A stretch of 64,000 nucleotides of DNA from an uncultured delta proteobacterium (lineage in GTDB: Bacteria > Myxococcota_A > Polyangia > Polyangiales > Polyangiaceae). The first letter of the stretch is position 1. The number at the start of each line of letters is the position of its first letter. A program made the position numbers and the translations under genes. The DNA lies in the NCBI GenBank assembly GCA_903906315.1, contig CAIVJW010000214.1, forward strand, positions 18,615-82,614, in the 5' to 3' direction. The notes beneath the pieces were generated by a model. It was not told the origin of the DNA. It was given only the letters and a program-made list of their open reading frames with translations, and did not search any database. Shown piece by piece: positions 37,777 through 46,497 of the stretch.

Positions 37777-38289
37777 CTACTGGCACTCGATCGCGCACTC
37801 CGTGTCGGCGCACCCGATCGCGGCGTCGTACTCGATTCGCCCGCCCGGGAACTGCTTCGCGCACTCGGCGAGGCACGGGTCGATGCCCGCGTCGACGTCC
37901 CCGATCGCGCAGCCGATCGCGCAGTTCACGTAGCCGTCGTCGCACGCGGGGTCGGCGTAGCAGGCGTTGATTTGCGGGCAGCAGTACTGCTCTGCGCAGG
38001 CGTTGCAGACCTGGTTCTTGCTGGAGTACGGCTTCGTGAGCGCGCACGCGCCCGCGCCGCCGCCGTGGCCGCCCGTCGCCCCTCCACCGGCGCCGCCCGC
38101 GCTCATCCCGCCGGCCGATCCGCCCGCACCTCCGGCGCCCCCGCTTGCGCCGCCGCTTCCGCCGGCCCCCGTGGTGATCGCGGTCGTGGTCGCCCCTCCG
38201 GTCGTCGCGGAGGGCGCGTCGGACGAGCAGGCGGCGACGAGGAGCGCGGCGATGGCGGTGATCGGCGAGAGGAGGCGCGCGGACGGCAT
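37777..38289 (-). CDS. Small Cys-rich lipoprotein
   Basis: A 170-residue protein with a signal sequence ending in the lipobox LLVAAC, a Gly/Thr/Ser/Ala linker of about 60 residues (TTGGATTTAITTGAGGSGG-like) and a small C-terminal domain with 14 or so cysteines in CxxCxxxYCCPxxxxC and CxxxC spacings. The domain resembles the CC-containing modules at the end of the larger lipoprotein at 58330. It should be a disulfide-stabilised surface protein; the function is unknown. It lies between rpsO and pnp on the opposite strand. Confidence 0.78.
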   Translation of the reverse strand: MPSARLLSPITAIAALLVAACSSDAPSATTGGATTTAITTGAGGSGGASGGAGGAGGSAGGMSAGGAGGGATGGHGGGAGACALTKPYSSKNQVCNACAEQYCCPQINACYADPACDDGYVNCAIGCAIGDVDAGIDPCLAECAKQFPGGRIEYDAAIGCADTECAIECQ

Positions 38290-38611
38290 GCCTCCCTTTT
38301 ACGCCCGATGCGGCGGCGTGAGCGCCTCGTCGGGAGGCGCGCGAGCTCTCCACAGGTTTTACCCCGCGCGGCGTTTTGTCCTGGCGGGCGCTGGCCCGAC
38401 GGCCTAGAACGGCGCCCAGGAGTATCTTTCGGTCAACCACGGCGCAGCCCGAGGGCAACGCCGTCCGGGCGCACGTCGCATCTTCATCTTCGATTCGTGC
38501 GCAGCAGCCGATGCTGCGCAGGAACCGAGGAAGAAGACCCGCCACGCGAGCCCGGCGTCTGGGTCGCACGCAGCGGCCTCTCGCCCTCGGGGCGAGAGAG
38601 AGATTGACAGC
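38290..38611. other. Upstream region of pnp
   Basis: This 322-bp gap separates a minus-strand lipoprotein from pnp. It holds a large palindrome (38494-38524, listed separately) and a weak GAGAGAGAG purine stretch before the pnp ATG. No convincing -35/-10 pair and no coding frame were found. Confidence 0.6.
38494..38524 (+). promoter_or_regulatory. Stem-loop in the pnp leader
   Basis: TGCGCAGCA at 38498-38506 pairs perfectly with TGCTGCGCA at 38512-38520 around the loop gccga. Past one G-G mismatch, three more pairs (TTC/GAA) extend the stem. It lies about 90 bases before the pnp start and is not followed by T-residues, so it is unlikely to be a terminator. In E. coli a leader stem of pnp mRNA is cut by RNase III and mediates autocontrol; a similar role here is inference. 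Confidence 0.55.
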
Positions 38612-40852
38612 ATGTTCGTACGCGAATCCGTCATGGTGGGCGGTCGTTCGCTCACGCTCGAGACCGGTCGCCTCGCCAAGCAGGCCCACGGCTCGATCCT
38701 GGTGACCTACGGCGACACCGTCGTGCTCGTCACGGCCGTCTCGGCCGAGGAGCGCCCCGGCCTCGACTTCTTCCCGCTCACCTGCGAGTTCTTCGAGAAG
38801 ACGTACGCGGCCGGCAAGATCCCGGGCGGCTTCTTCAAGCGCGAGGCTCGCCAGCGCGACGAGGAGATCCTCGCCTGCCGCCTGATGGATCGCCCGCTCC
38901 GCCCGCTCTTCCCCGAGGGCTTCAAGAAGGACACGCAGGTCATCGCGACCGTGATGTCCAGCGACAAGCAGAACAAGGCCGACGTCCTCGCGTTGATCGG
39001 CGCGAGCGCCGCGCTCCACATCTCGGACATCCCCTGGGCCGGCCCGATCGTCGGCGTCCGCGTGGGTCGCAAGAACGGCGAGCTCGTCGCGTACCCGACG
39101 CTCTCGGAGATCGAGGAGTGCGACATCGACCTCGTCGTCGCCTGCTCGAAGGACGCGATCGTGATGGTCGAGGGCGGCGCCGCCGAGGCGACCGAGGCCG
39201 ACCTCATCGACGCGCTCATGTTCGCTCACAAGACCGCGCAGCCCGTGCTCGACCTCATCGAGCGCCTGCGCGCGGCGGTCGGCAAGCCGAAGAAGGAGTT
39301 CAAGGCTCCCGAGCTCGACGGCGGCGTGAAGGCGCGCGTCGCGGCGCTCGTCGACGGCGACCTCGGCGCGGCCACGCGCGTGCTCGACAAGAAGGCTCGC
39401 TACGACGGCTACGGCACGCTGAAGAAGAAGCTCGGCGAGACGCTCCTCGCGGAGCTCGGCCAGGAGAAGTGGGCCTCGGTCGAGAAGCTCGTGAAGGCCG
39501 AGTTCGAGGAGCGCAAGGCGCACGTCGTCCGCAGCTACGTGCTGAACGAGGGCAAGCGCATCGACGGCCGCGACGGCAAGACCATCCGCCCGATCATGAC
39601 CGAGGCGGGCATCCTGCCGCGCGTTCACGGGTCGGCGCTCTTCCAGCGTGGCGAGACGCAGGCGATCGTCACGACGACGCTCGGCACCTCGAGCGACGAG
39701 CAGAAGATCGACTCGATGATGGGGGAGACGTGGAAGCGCTTCTACCTCCACTACAACTTCCCCTCGTTCTCGACCGGCGAGACGAAGCCGATGCGCGGCC
39801 CCGGTCGTCGTGAGATCGGCCACGGCGCCCTCGCCGAGCGCGCGCTCGTGCGCATGATCCCGCCCGCCGACAAGTTCCCCTACACGATCCGCATCGTGTC
39901 CGAGACGCTCGAGTCGAACGGATCGTCGTCGATGGCGGCGGTCTGCGGCGGCTGCATGTCGCTCATGGACGCCGGCGTGCCGATCAAGTCGCCCGTCGCC
40001 GGTATCGCGATGGGGCTCATCATGGAGGGTGACAAGTACGCCATCCTGTCGGACATCCTCGGCGACGAGGACCACCTCGGCGACATGGACTTCAAGGTCT
40101 GCGGCACCGCGCGCGGCGTCACGGCCATCCAGATGGACATCAAGATCGCCGGACTTTCGCGCGAGATCCTGACCCAGGCGCTCGACCAGGCGCGCGAGGG
40201 GCGCCTCCACATTCTCGGCAAGATGCTCGAGACGCTGCCCGAGGTACGCCCCGAGCTCAGCGCGTACGCGCCGCGCATCACGACGATCAAGGTCAAGCCC
40301 GACCAGATCCGGCTCATCATCGGCCCCGGTGGCAAGACCATCAAGGGCATCGTCGACCAGACGGGCGTCACCATCGACGTCGAGGACGACGGCACGGTCA
40401 ACGTGGCTTCGTCGGACCCCGAGGCCGTCAAGAAGGCCCTCGGCATCATCAAGGGCCTCACGGCCGAGCCGGAGATCGGCGCGACCTACAAGGGCACGGT
40501 TCGCCGCATCACGGACTTCGGCTGCTTCGTCGAGATCCTGCCGAACACCGACGGCCTCGTGCACATCTCGGAGCTCGCCCACCACCGCGTCGAGCGCGTG
40601 GAGGACGTGGTCAAGGAGGGCGACGAGGTCGAGGTCAAGGTCCTCAGCGTCGACCGCGAGGGCAAGATCCGCCTGAGCCGCCGCGAGATGCTCCCGCTCC
40701 CCGAGGGCGAGGAGGGCGAGCAGGCCGCCGCGCGCATGGCGCAGTCGCGCGAGCAGGGCGGCCCGCCGCCGCGCCGTGGCGACGGTCCGCCGCGCGGTGA
40801 CCGTGGCGGTGGTGGCCGCGGTGGTCCGCCCCGCGGGCGCGATCGTCGCTGA
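38612..40852 (+). CDS. pnp: Polyribonucleotide nucleotidyltransferase (PNPase)
   Basis: A 746-residue phosphorolytic 3'-5' exoribonuclease. Two RNase PH domains are separated by a helical linker; the second carries the active site region [17 protein letters not shown] and the [20 protein letters not shown] segment. A KH domain with [11 protein letters not shown] and an S1 domain ([28 protein letters not shown]) follow. The tail is rich in Arg, Gly and Pro ([18 protein letters not shown]), which may bind RNA or degradosome partners. The start ATG 38612 follows GAGAGAGAG. It is separated from rpsO by 2.9 kb and two opposite genes. Confidence 0.98.
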   Translation: MFVRESVMVGGRSLTLETGRLAKQAHGSILVTYGDTVVLVTAVSAEERPGLDFFPLTCEFFEKTYAAGKIPGGFFKREARQRDEEILACRLMDRPLRPLFPEGFKKDTQVIATVMSSDKQNKADVLALIGASAALHISDIPWAGPIVGVRVGRKNGELVAYPTLSEIEECDIDLVVACSKDAIVMVEGGAAEATEADLIDALMFAHKTAQPVLDLIERLRAAVGKPKKEFKAPELDGGVKARVAALVDGDLGAATRVLDKKARYDGYGTLKKKLGETLLAELGQEKWASVEKLVKAEFEERKAHVVRSYVLNEGKRIDGRDGKTIRPIMTEAGILPRVHGSALFQRGETQAIVTTTLGTSSDEQKIDSMMGETWKRFYLHYNFPSFSTGETKPMRGPGRREIGHGALAERALVRMIPPADKFPYTIRIVSETLESNGSSSMAAVCGGCMSLMDAGVPIKSPVAGIAMGLIMEGDKYAILSDILGDEDHLGDMDFKVCGTARGVTAIQMDIKIAGLSREILTQALDQAREGRLHILGKMLETLPEVRPELSAYAPRITTIKVKPDQIRLIIGPGGKTIKGIVDQTGVTIDVEDDGTVNVASSDPEAVKKALGIIKGLTAEPEIGATYKGTVRRITDFGCFVEILPNTDGLVHISELAHHRVERVEDVVKEGDEVEVKVLSVDREGKIRLSRREMLPLPEGEEGEQAAARMAQSREQGGPPPRRGDGPPRGDRGGGGRGGPPRGRDRR

Positions 40853-40872
40853 CCGACGAGCCGCGCAACGAG

Positions 40873-40916
40873 AGCCCCTTCTCCTCGCTTCGAGGGGAGG
40901 GGGCTTTCGCCCTTTT
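40873..40916 (+). terminator. Intrinsic terminator after pnp
   Basis: AGCCCCTTCTCCTCG at 40873-40887 pairs with CGAGGGGAGGGGGCT at 40891-40905 over 15 positions with two G-T pairs and a three-base loop. TTTCGCCCTTTT follows. It lies 21 bp after the pnp stop. Confidence 0.9.
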
Positions 40917-40960
40917 GTGCGGTCATCGACGCGCTTTCCCCTCGGCACCGGACCGGAGCC

Positions 40961-41443
40961 ATGCCCGTTCGCTACGCGATACTGCCCGAGCACCACGCGC
41001 TGCTCTACGTCTGCGCGGGCCATGTCACCGGGCGCGAGCTGCTCGCCGCCGAGCGGCAGGCTCGCGGGGACCCGCAGCGCGAGATGGGCGCGAGCATCGT
41101 CATCGACCTGCAGATGGTCCGCGAGCTGGACATCGAGCTCGCGGACTGGAAGGCGCTCATCGCGCTGAATCGCCAATTGCAGGCGTCGGGCTACGAGCCG
41201 GAGCGGACGGCCTTGATCGCTCGAGGCGCGCACGACTTCACCCTCGTCGGGGCCTTTCGGCTGATCGCCGACGCGGTCGTCCCGCTGCGAATCCACGTGT
41301 CGGAGACGCTCGGCGAGGCGCTCGGCTGGCACGGCATCTCGCGCGCGGTCGAGGACGTCGAGCGCGCGAGGCGCGAGCTGCAGCTCGAGGCGCGCGCTGA
41401 CGCGCGAGGGGCGGCGGCTCCTCGACACGACCCGGCCGGGTAG
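40961..41443 (+). CDS. Uncharacterised small protein, possible STAS/SpoIIAA-like fold
   Basis: A 160-residue protein starting at ATG 40961, with no signal peptide or membrane segment. It reads as alternating strands and helices: [20 protein letters not shown], then a helix [10 protein letters not shown], a strand [14 protein letters not shown] and a further helix. This order resembles SpoIIAA-like/STAS proteins, but no decisive motif is present. The last ~25 residues are Ala/Arg-rich and probably disordered. It lies alone between the pnp terminator and the methyltransferase-asnB genes. Confidence 0.65.
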   Translation: MPVRYAILPEHHALLYVCAGHVTGRELLAAERQARGDPQREMGASIVIDLQMVRELDIELADWKALIALNRQLQASGYEPERTALIARGAHDFTLVGAFRLIADAVVPLRIHVSETLGEALGWHGISRAVEDVERARRELQLEARADARGAAAPRHDPAG

Positions 41444-41487
41444 GTAAGGTCGATGGCTTCTGCCGCCTCGCGCGCAGGACGACCACG

Positions 41488-42255
41488 ATGCCCGCCTCGA
41501 CGAACGACCTGCCGCTCCCGCACGCGGTCGACACTCCCCGCAACGCGGGCGGCGTCGACTACGACGCCGGGTGGAAGCTGTGGACCGACATGGTTCGGTA
41601 CTACCCCGCGGGCGTGCACCGTCGTCGGCTGATCACGCGGTGGGTCGCGCCGCTCCGGCCGTCCACTGTGCTCGACGTCGGCTGCGGCCCCGGGCACCTG
41701 CTCGACACGCTGCGCGTCGCGCTGCCCGGCGCGCGCTTCACCGGCGCCGACTTCTCCGCGGAGACGATCGAGGACGACCGACGCAGGCACCCCTGGGCGC
41801 GCTTCGAGGTCCTCGATCTCGGGCAGGCGAGGCTCGAGGATCGTTTCGATATGGTGGTGTGCTCGGAGGTGCTCGAGCACGTGCGCGACGACGTCGCCGG
41901 CCTTCGCCACCTCTGCGAGATGACCGGTCGACACCTCATGATCACGGTGCCGACGGGCCCCATCTTCCCGCTCGAGGCCGGCTTCGGGCACCTCCGCCAC
42001 TACGATCTCGCGGCGCTCTGCGCGCGCATCGAGGGGCACGGGCTCCGCGTCGTGCGCGCGGAGGCGTGGGGCTTTCCCTTCATGAACGCCTTCAAGCGCG
42101 TGTCGAATCTGCGCCCTCAAGCCGTGATGGACGGCTTCGGGGGAGGCGAGTGGAGCCTCCCGAAGAAGGTCCTCGGGGCCGCGCTGACGGGCCTCTTCTA
42201 CCTGAACGTGCCGGCGCTCGGGCCCCAGCTCCTCGTGCTCGCCGAGCGCGCCTGA
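41488..42255 (+). CDS. Class I SAM-dependent methyltransferase
   Basis: A 255-residue methyltransferase. Motif I is VLDVGCGPGHLLDTL, followed by FTGADFSAETIE (acidic residue binding the ribose), FEVLDLGQARL and CSEVLEHVRDDVAGLRHL. The second half contains ITVPTGPIFPLEAGFGHLRHYDL, a pattern often seen in sugar or lipid-linked methyltransferases, and a hydrophobic C-terminal stretch. The start ATG 41488 has no strong ribosome site. The asnB gene follows after 27 bp, so these genes are likely one operon. The substrate is unknown. Confidence 0.88.
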   Translation: MPASTNDLPLPHAVDTPRNAGGVDYDAGWKLWTDMVRYYPAGVHRRRLITRWVAPLRPSTVLDVGCGPGHLLDTLRVALPGARFTGADFSAETIEDDRRRHPWARFEVLDLGQARLEDRFDMVVCSEVLEHVRDDVAGLRHLCEMTGRHLMITVPTGPIFPLEAGFGHLRHYDLAALCARIEGHGLRVVRAEAWGFPFMNAFKRVSNLRPQAVMDGFGGGEWSLPKKVLGAALTGLFYLNVPALGPQLLVLAERA

Positions 42256-42282
42256 GCCGCGCGTCAGGCGGGGAGCGGGACG

Positions 42283-43944
42283 ATGTGCGGCATCTTCGGC
42301 GGGAATCGGGAGCTGCTCGGCGCCGACCCTGCGCGGCTCCTGCGCCACCGCGGGCCCGACCAGGCCGGGCACGTCGAGGTGCGAGCCGCGGACGGCGCGC
42401 CGATCATCCTCGGCCAGACGCGCCTCTCCGTCGTCCACAGGGGCGAGGTCGCGACGCCGATGGAGCGCGACGGCGCGGTCATCGCCTTCAACGGCGAGAT
42501 CTACAACTGGAACGATCTCCGCGAGGAGCTCGAGGCCAAGGGCCGCCGCTTCTCGACGCCCACCGACACGGAGGTGGTGCTCGCGGCCTACCTCGAGTGG
42601 GGCCCGGCGTGCCTCGACCGCCTCAATGGCATGTTCGCCATCGCGATCTGGGCGGACGGCGCGCTCTTCCTCGCCCGCGATCGCCTCGGAAAGAAGCCGC
42701 TCTTCTACTCGCACGGACCGCGCGGGCTCGCCTTCGCCTCGGAGCTCAAGGCCATCCGTGACCTCGAGTTCGGCGAGGAGCCGCTCTGTCGATCCCTCGA
42801 GTTCTACTTCGACGACCACACGCCGTTCACCAACGTGAAGAGCGTGCGCCCCGGCGAGTACGCGACGTACCGCCCCGAGGAACGACGGCTCGACACGCGC
42901 CGATGGTGGAGCTTCCCCGACCCCGAGGTGACGATCACCGACGAGCGGCAGGCGGTCCGCGAGGTCCTCGAGGTGCTCGGCGACGCCTGCCGCATCCGCC
43001 GCGTGGCCGACGTGCCCGTCACGCTGTTCCTCTCGGGGGGGCTCGATTCCTCGCTGATCCAGGCGTTGCTCGGCGTGCCCGTCACGTACACCGTCCAGTT
43101 CGAGGAGTTCCTCGGCAGCATCGACGAGTGGAGCTACGTCTCCGAGTTCGCCGCGGCGGCCGGCTTCGAGGCGCGGCGGGTCACCCCGACGCGCGCCGAC
43201 TTCTTCGAGACCTTCTCCTCGCTCGCCCGAGCCATCGAGTTCCCGGTCGGCAGCTTCAGCGTGTTTCCGCTCTACTGCCTCGCTCGCCAGGCGCGCGCCG
43301 ACGGGTTCGTGGTCGCGCTGTCGGGCGAGGGGGCCGACGAGCTCTTCAATGGCTATTACCGCAACGAGCTCCTCCTGCGCGAGGAGGCCCGGATCGCGAG
43401 CGAGCTCGAGGGCCCGTACTCGACGCTCAGCCGGCGCTACTTCGGGACGCCGCTCGAGCGCTTCTGTCGCATGGCCGCAAGGCAGGGGCTCGCGTCCGTC
43501 CCCGCGCTGATCGAGCGCTTCGCCCCGAGCTGGCGCGAGGGCCTATCCTTCGGCCAGAACCTCAGTCGGCTCGAGGCCACCGTCTTCCTGCAGCCGCTCC
43601 TCGTCATGGCCGACCGCTTGAGCATGGCGAGCTCGCTCGAGGTGCGCAATCCCTTCCTCGACCACCGCGTCGTCACGCTGTCGACGCGCCTCGCCGATCA
43701 CCTCAAGTTCCGGGACGGTCAGGGCAAGTGGGTCCTCCGGCGGGCGCTCGAGGAGCTCGTCGGCAAGGACCTCGGCATCACGAAGCGAAGCGTGAAGCAC
43801 GGCCTGCCCGCGCCCGTGAACCAGTGGCTCTTCAACAGCAGCGTGTTCGATCGCAAGGACTGGAACCACGTGCTCCTCGGTGAGTGTCTGAAGGAGCTGG
43901 CACGGGCGCACGACCCCGAAGGACAGCAGGGCAGAGAACCATGA
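42283..43944 (+). CDS. asnB: Asparagine synthase (glutamine-hydrolysing) family protein
   Basis: A 553-residue AsnB-type amidotransferase. The N-terminal Cys2 (MCGIFGG) is the glutaminase nucleophile; RHRGPDQAG, FNGEIYN and LGKKPLFY are conserved in the class II glutaminase. The synthetase half has the PP-loop LFLSGGLDSS (residues 249-257) and the SGEGADELFNGYYRNE segment. It is shorter than housekeeping AsnB at the C-terminus and lies between two methyltransferases. Such AsnB paralogues often modify cell-surface sugars or natural products rather than make free asparagine. Its stop overlaps the next start (ATGA). Confidence 0.92.
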   Translation: MCGIFGGNRELLGADPARLLRHRGPDQAGHVEVRAADGAPIILGQTRLSVVHRGEVATPMERDGAVIAFNGEIYNWNDLREELEAKGRRFSTPTDTEVVLAAYLEWGPACLDRLNGMFAIAIWADGALFLARDRLGKKPLFYSHGPRGLAFASELKAIRDLEFGEEPLCRSLEFYFDDHTPFTNVKSVRPGEYATYRPEERRLDTRRWWSFPDPEVTITDERQAVREVLEVLGDACRIRRVADVPVTLFLSGGLDSSLIQALLGVPVTYTVQFEEFLGSIDEWSYVSEFAAAAGFEARRVTPTRADFFETFSSLARAIEFPVGSFSVFPLYCLARQARADGFVVALSGEGADELFNGYYRNELLLREEARIASELEGPYSTLSRRYFGTPLERFCRMAARQGLASVPALIERFAPSWREGLSFGQNLSRLEATVFLQPLLVMADRLSMASSLEVRNPFLDHRVVTLSTRLADHLKFRDGQGKWVLRRALEELVGKDLGITKRSVKHGLPAPVNQWLFNSSVFDRKDWNHVLLGECLKELARAHDPEGQQGREP

Positions 43945-44981
43945 AGCGAAACCTCGTCGAACTCCTCCGCGACCCCACGAGCGGGGCGCCTCTCGCGCTC
44001 GAAGGCGAGGTCTCCGCCGACGACGGCGAGGTCGTCGGCGGAACGCTCGTCGCGGCCTCCGGGGCGCGCTTCGCGGTCGTGGACGGGGTGCCCGGCATGG
44101 TGCCCGACCTCGCCCCGGAGCAGCAGGCCACGGTCGAGAGCTTCTCGTTCAAGTGGCAGAAGGCGGCCGACTACCGCAAGACCACCGAGGGCCACTACGT
44201 GAAGTGGTACCTCGATCGCTACGGGTTCGGCACCGAGGCGAAGCTCGCCGAGCTGCTCGCGGGCAAGCGGATGATCCTGGACGCCGGCACCGCGCACGGG
44301 CGCGACGCCGAGATGTACGCGCGCAACTCGACCGCGACCGTCGTCGGGGTCGACATCAGCTACGGCATCCGCAACGCGTACCGGGATCTCCGCGGGCTCC
44401 CCCGGTTGCACCTCGTGCAGGCCGACCTCGGGCGCCTGCCGTTCGCCGAGGGCACGTTCGACTTCATCGGCTGCGACCAGGTCATCCACCACACGCCCGA
44501 CACGCGCGCGTCCGTCCACCACCTGGTCACGCGCCTCGCGCCCGGCGGACACCTCGCCTTCTACGTCTACAAGCAGAAGGGGCCGGTGCGGGAGTTCTGC
44601 GACGACCTCATCCGCGATCAGACGACGAAGATGAGCCCGGAGGCGTGCATGCGAGTCGCCGAGTCGATCACCAAGCTCGGCAAGGCGCTCTCCGATCTGA
44701 AGGTCACCATCGACGTGCCGGAGGCGATTCCGATCCTCGGTATTCCGGCGGGCAAGCAGGACATCCAGCGGTTCATCTACTGGAACATGTTCAAGTGCTA
44801 CTGGAACGACACGATGGATTGGGACGCCAACGTGATCACCAACTTCGACTGGTATCACCCGCTCCACGCGCACCGCCACACGCCCGAGGAGGTGCGCGCT
44901 TGGTGCGCCGAGGAGGGCCTCGAGATCGTGCACCTCGACGTGCAGGAGTCGGGCGTCAGCGTCCTCTGCCGGAAGGGCTGA
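43941..44981 (+). CDS. Class I methyltransferase with N-terminal Trm112-like domain
   Basis: A 346-residue protein. Residues 1-60 (NLVELLRDPTSGAPLAL, then GGTLVAASGARFAVVDGVPGMV) match the Trm112/zinc-ribbon-like module that often precedes methyltransferases, but without the cysteines. The catalytic part has ILDAGTAHGRDAEMYAR, VVGVDISYGIRNAYRDL, HLVQADLGRLPFAEGTFDFIGCDQVIHHTPD. It ends in a segment with FDWYHPLHAHRHTPEEVRAW, seen in surface-polysaccharide methyltransferases. ATG 43941 overlaps the asnB stop, so it is translationally coupled to it. The substrate is unknown. Confidence 0.88.
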   Translation: MKRNLVELLRDPTSGAPLALEGEVSADDGEVVGGTLVAASGARFAVVDGVPGMVPDLAPEQQATVESFSFKWQKAADYRKTTEGHYVKWYLDRYGFGTEAKLAELLAGKRMILDAGTAHGRDAEMYARNSTATVVGVDISYGIRNAYRDLRGLPRLHLVQADLGRLPFAEGTFDFIGCDQVIHHTPDTRASVHHLVTRLAPGGHLAFYVYKQKGPVREFCDDLIRDQTTKMSPEACMRVAESITKLGKALSDLKVTIDVPEAIPILGIPAGKQDIQRFIYWNMFKCYWNDTMDWDANVITNFDWYHPLHAHRHTPEEVRAWCAEEGLEIVHLDVQESGVSVLCRKG

Positions 44982-45020
44982 CGCCTCGACGGCGCCCGGC
45001 GCTGGAGCGAAGGCGTCAGC
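44977..45020. terminator. Bidirectional hairpin between converging genes
   Basis: GCTGACGCCT at 44977-44986 pairs perfectly with AGGCGTCAGC at 45011-45020; the 24-base loop can fold further. The left arm contains the stop codon of the methyltransferase and the right arm contains that of the GST gene on the other strand, so one palindrome ends both genes. No T-run is present on either side. Confidence 0.55.
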
Positions 45021-45774
45021 TCGCGTGCGCTGCCGGCGGGGCGTGCGGCGTGGCCGACGGCCCGACGCGGCGATCGGTGCGCGCGGCGGCGACGCGGGCG
45101 TACCACCCAGCCAGGCGCGGGCGGGCGCCCATCAGCTCGGTGAACGCGGGAAACTCCCGGATGCACGTCAATGCGCCGTGGGTCGCGACGTCGCCAAGCG
45201 TGATCTCGGCGCCGCAGACGAAGGGCTGCTCGCCGAGCCACCCCTCGAAGCGGTCCATCTCGCGCGACAGCCACGCTCGACCGTCCGTCTCGTTGCGCTT
45301 CTTGAGGATTCGCTTCGAGACCTGGTGCATCACCACGGACCCGCCCGCGCGCACCATCGCGTTCTGGAAGAAGCCGAAGTTCGACGTGCGTGCCGTGACC
45401 TGGGCGGCCTTCACGGCCTCTCCCCACGTCCCGTAGATGACCGTCGGCAGTGCGAACGTGAGCGCGTCGTCGACCCACGCCTCGACCTCCTGCGTCTTCG
45501 CCCGGGCCGCCTCCTCTGCCGGGAGGAACGCAGGCGGACCTGCGAAGTGCGCGTCGAGGTAGCCGAGGATCTCGGTCGAGTCCCAGAGGACCTCCCCGTC
45601 GATCGCGAGCACAGGCACCTTGCGGGGCGCGCTCGGGGGCAGCGTGGGAAGCTCCTTCTTGTTCATGGGATTGACCTGTACCCGCTCGTACGCGATCCCC
45701 TTCAGCTCGAGGCCCGCGCGGACCTTCTGGCAATAGGGGCAGAGCTCGAACTCGTACAACGTGGCGGTGGTCAT
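45016..45774 (-). CDS. Glutathione S-transferase-like protein
   Basis: A 252-residue protein with a thioredoxin-fold N-terminus of GST type: TLYEFELCPYCQKVRAGLELKGI carries a CPYC pair (Cys12/Cys15), then KVPVLAIDGEVLWDSTEILGYLD. The helical C-terminal domain contains the GEQPFVCGAEITLGDVATHGAL segment common to the family. The two-cysteine motif is like glutaredoxin-type or microsomal prostaglandin synthase-2-like GSTs, so a thiol-redox role is possible. The start is ATG 45774. It may be in an operon with the gene upstream at 46366 (76-bp gap). Confidence 0.87.
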   Translation of the reverse strand: MTTATLYEFELCPYCQKVRAGLELKGIAYERVQVNPMNKKELPTLPPSAPRKVPVLAIDGEVLWDSTEILGYLDAHFAGPPAFLPAEEAARAKTQEVEAWVDDALTFALPTVIYGTWGEAVKAAQVTARTSNFGFFQNAMVRAGGSVVMHQVSKRILKKRNETDGRAWLSREMDRFEGWLGEQPFVCGAEITLGDVATHGALTCIREFPAFTELMGARPRLAGWYARVAAARTDRRVGPSATPHAPPAAHAS

Positions 45775-45850
45775 GGCTGCGATTCCTCGTCGGTGGTCGA
45801 CCCTCCCTGATGCTCACATCGCCTCCGGCGACGCAAGGGCTGCGCGCCGG

Positions 45851-46366
45851 TCAGCCCTCGGAGAGCTCGCCCGCGAGCCATTTTCGAGCGCTCTCGGCCG
45901 TGAGCTTGAACCCCGCGGACACGCGCGCGAGGTTCACGACCTCGCCGGCCTCGTCGGTCGCGGTGAGCCGCGCGTGCGGGTCGTCCTCGTCGGGCACCAC
46001 GTCGAGGTCCACGCGAAGGCGCGACCCCCGCTCGCCCACCGTGATGCTCCTGTGAAGCTGCGCCCGGCGCTGCTGCTCGTGCCGCGCGATGATCTCGTTG
46101 GCGGTCTTCACCAGCGTCGCGAACGCGCTCGTGTCGATCGGCTTCGGGTTCTTCTTGTCGCGCCCCATCGTCCAGGGGCCCACGAGCGCCGGCTCGGTCT
46201 CGCCGTCGCTGGTCATCTCGACGGCCCAGCCGTCGTCGTCCTCGTTCTTGATCACCCGCGCCGTCCACCCGGCGCCCTTCCAGAGCTTGGGGTCCTGTTC
46301 CTCGGGGCGGAGCGGCCGCGTTCCGGCCTCCTCCTGCGTGTCGTCCGGGGGGTCGCTGGGTTCCAT
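45851..46366 (-). CDS. Uncharacterised soluble protein
   Basis: A 171-residue protein starting at ATG 46366. The first ~25 residues are acidic and Pro-rich (EPSDPPDDTQEEAGTRP). The middle reads GWTARVIKNEDDDGWAVEMTSDG, then a helix TLVKTANEIIARHEQQRRAQLHR, then alternating strands. No signal peptide, metal motif or known domain was recognised. The open frame extends far upstream but without coding character. The gene sits between lysA and the GST gene on the same strand. Confidence 0.65.
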   Translation of the reverse strand: MEPSDPPDDTQEEAGTRPLRPEEQDPKLWKGAGWTARVIKNEDDDGWAVEMTSDGETEPALVGPWTMGRDKKNPKPIDTSAFATLVKTANEIIARHEQQRRAQLHRSITVGERGSRLRVDLDVVPDEDDPHARLTATDEAGEVVNLARVSAGFKLTAESARKWLAGELSEG

Positions 46367-46497
46367 GGGGACCGCACTCTGGAACCGGGGCGCGGCTTGT
46401 CCAGCGCGCCCGGCCACACCGCGTCCGCCCCGCCACGGTCGGCGGCGGGCCTCGAGGCGCGCGCCCCGGACGCTGGCCGGTCGCCCGTGCTCGGTCG

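Noticed and set aside
41488..44981. Secondary-metabolite cluster around asnB
   Set aside because: No NRPS, PKS, lanthipeptide or terpene enzyme and no transporter is nearby; kept only as a three-gene operon of unknown product.
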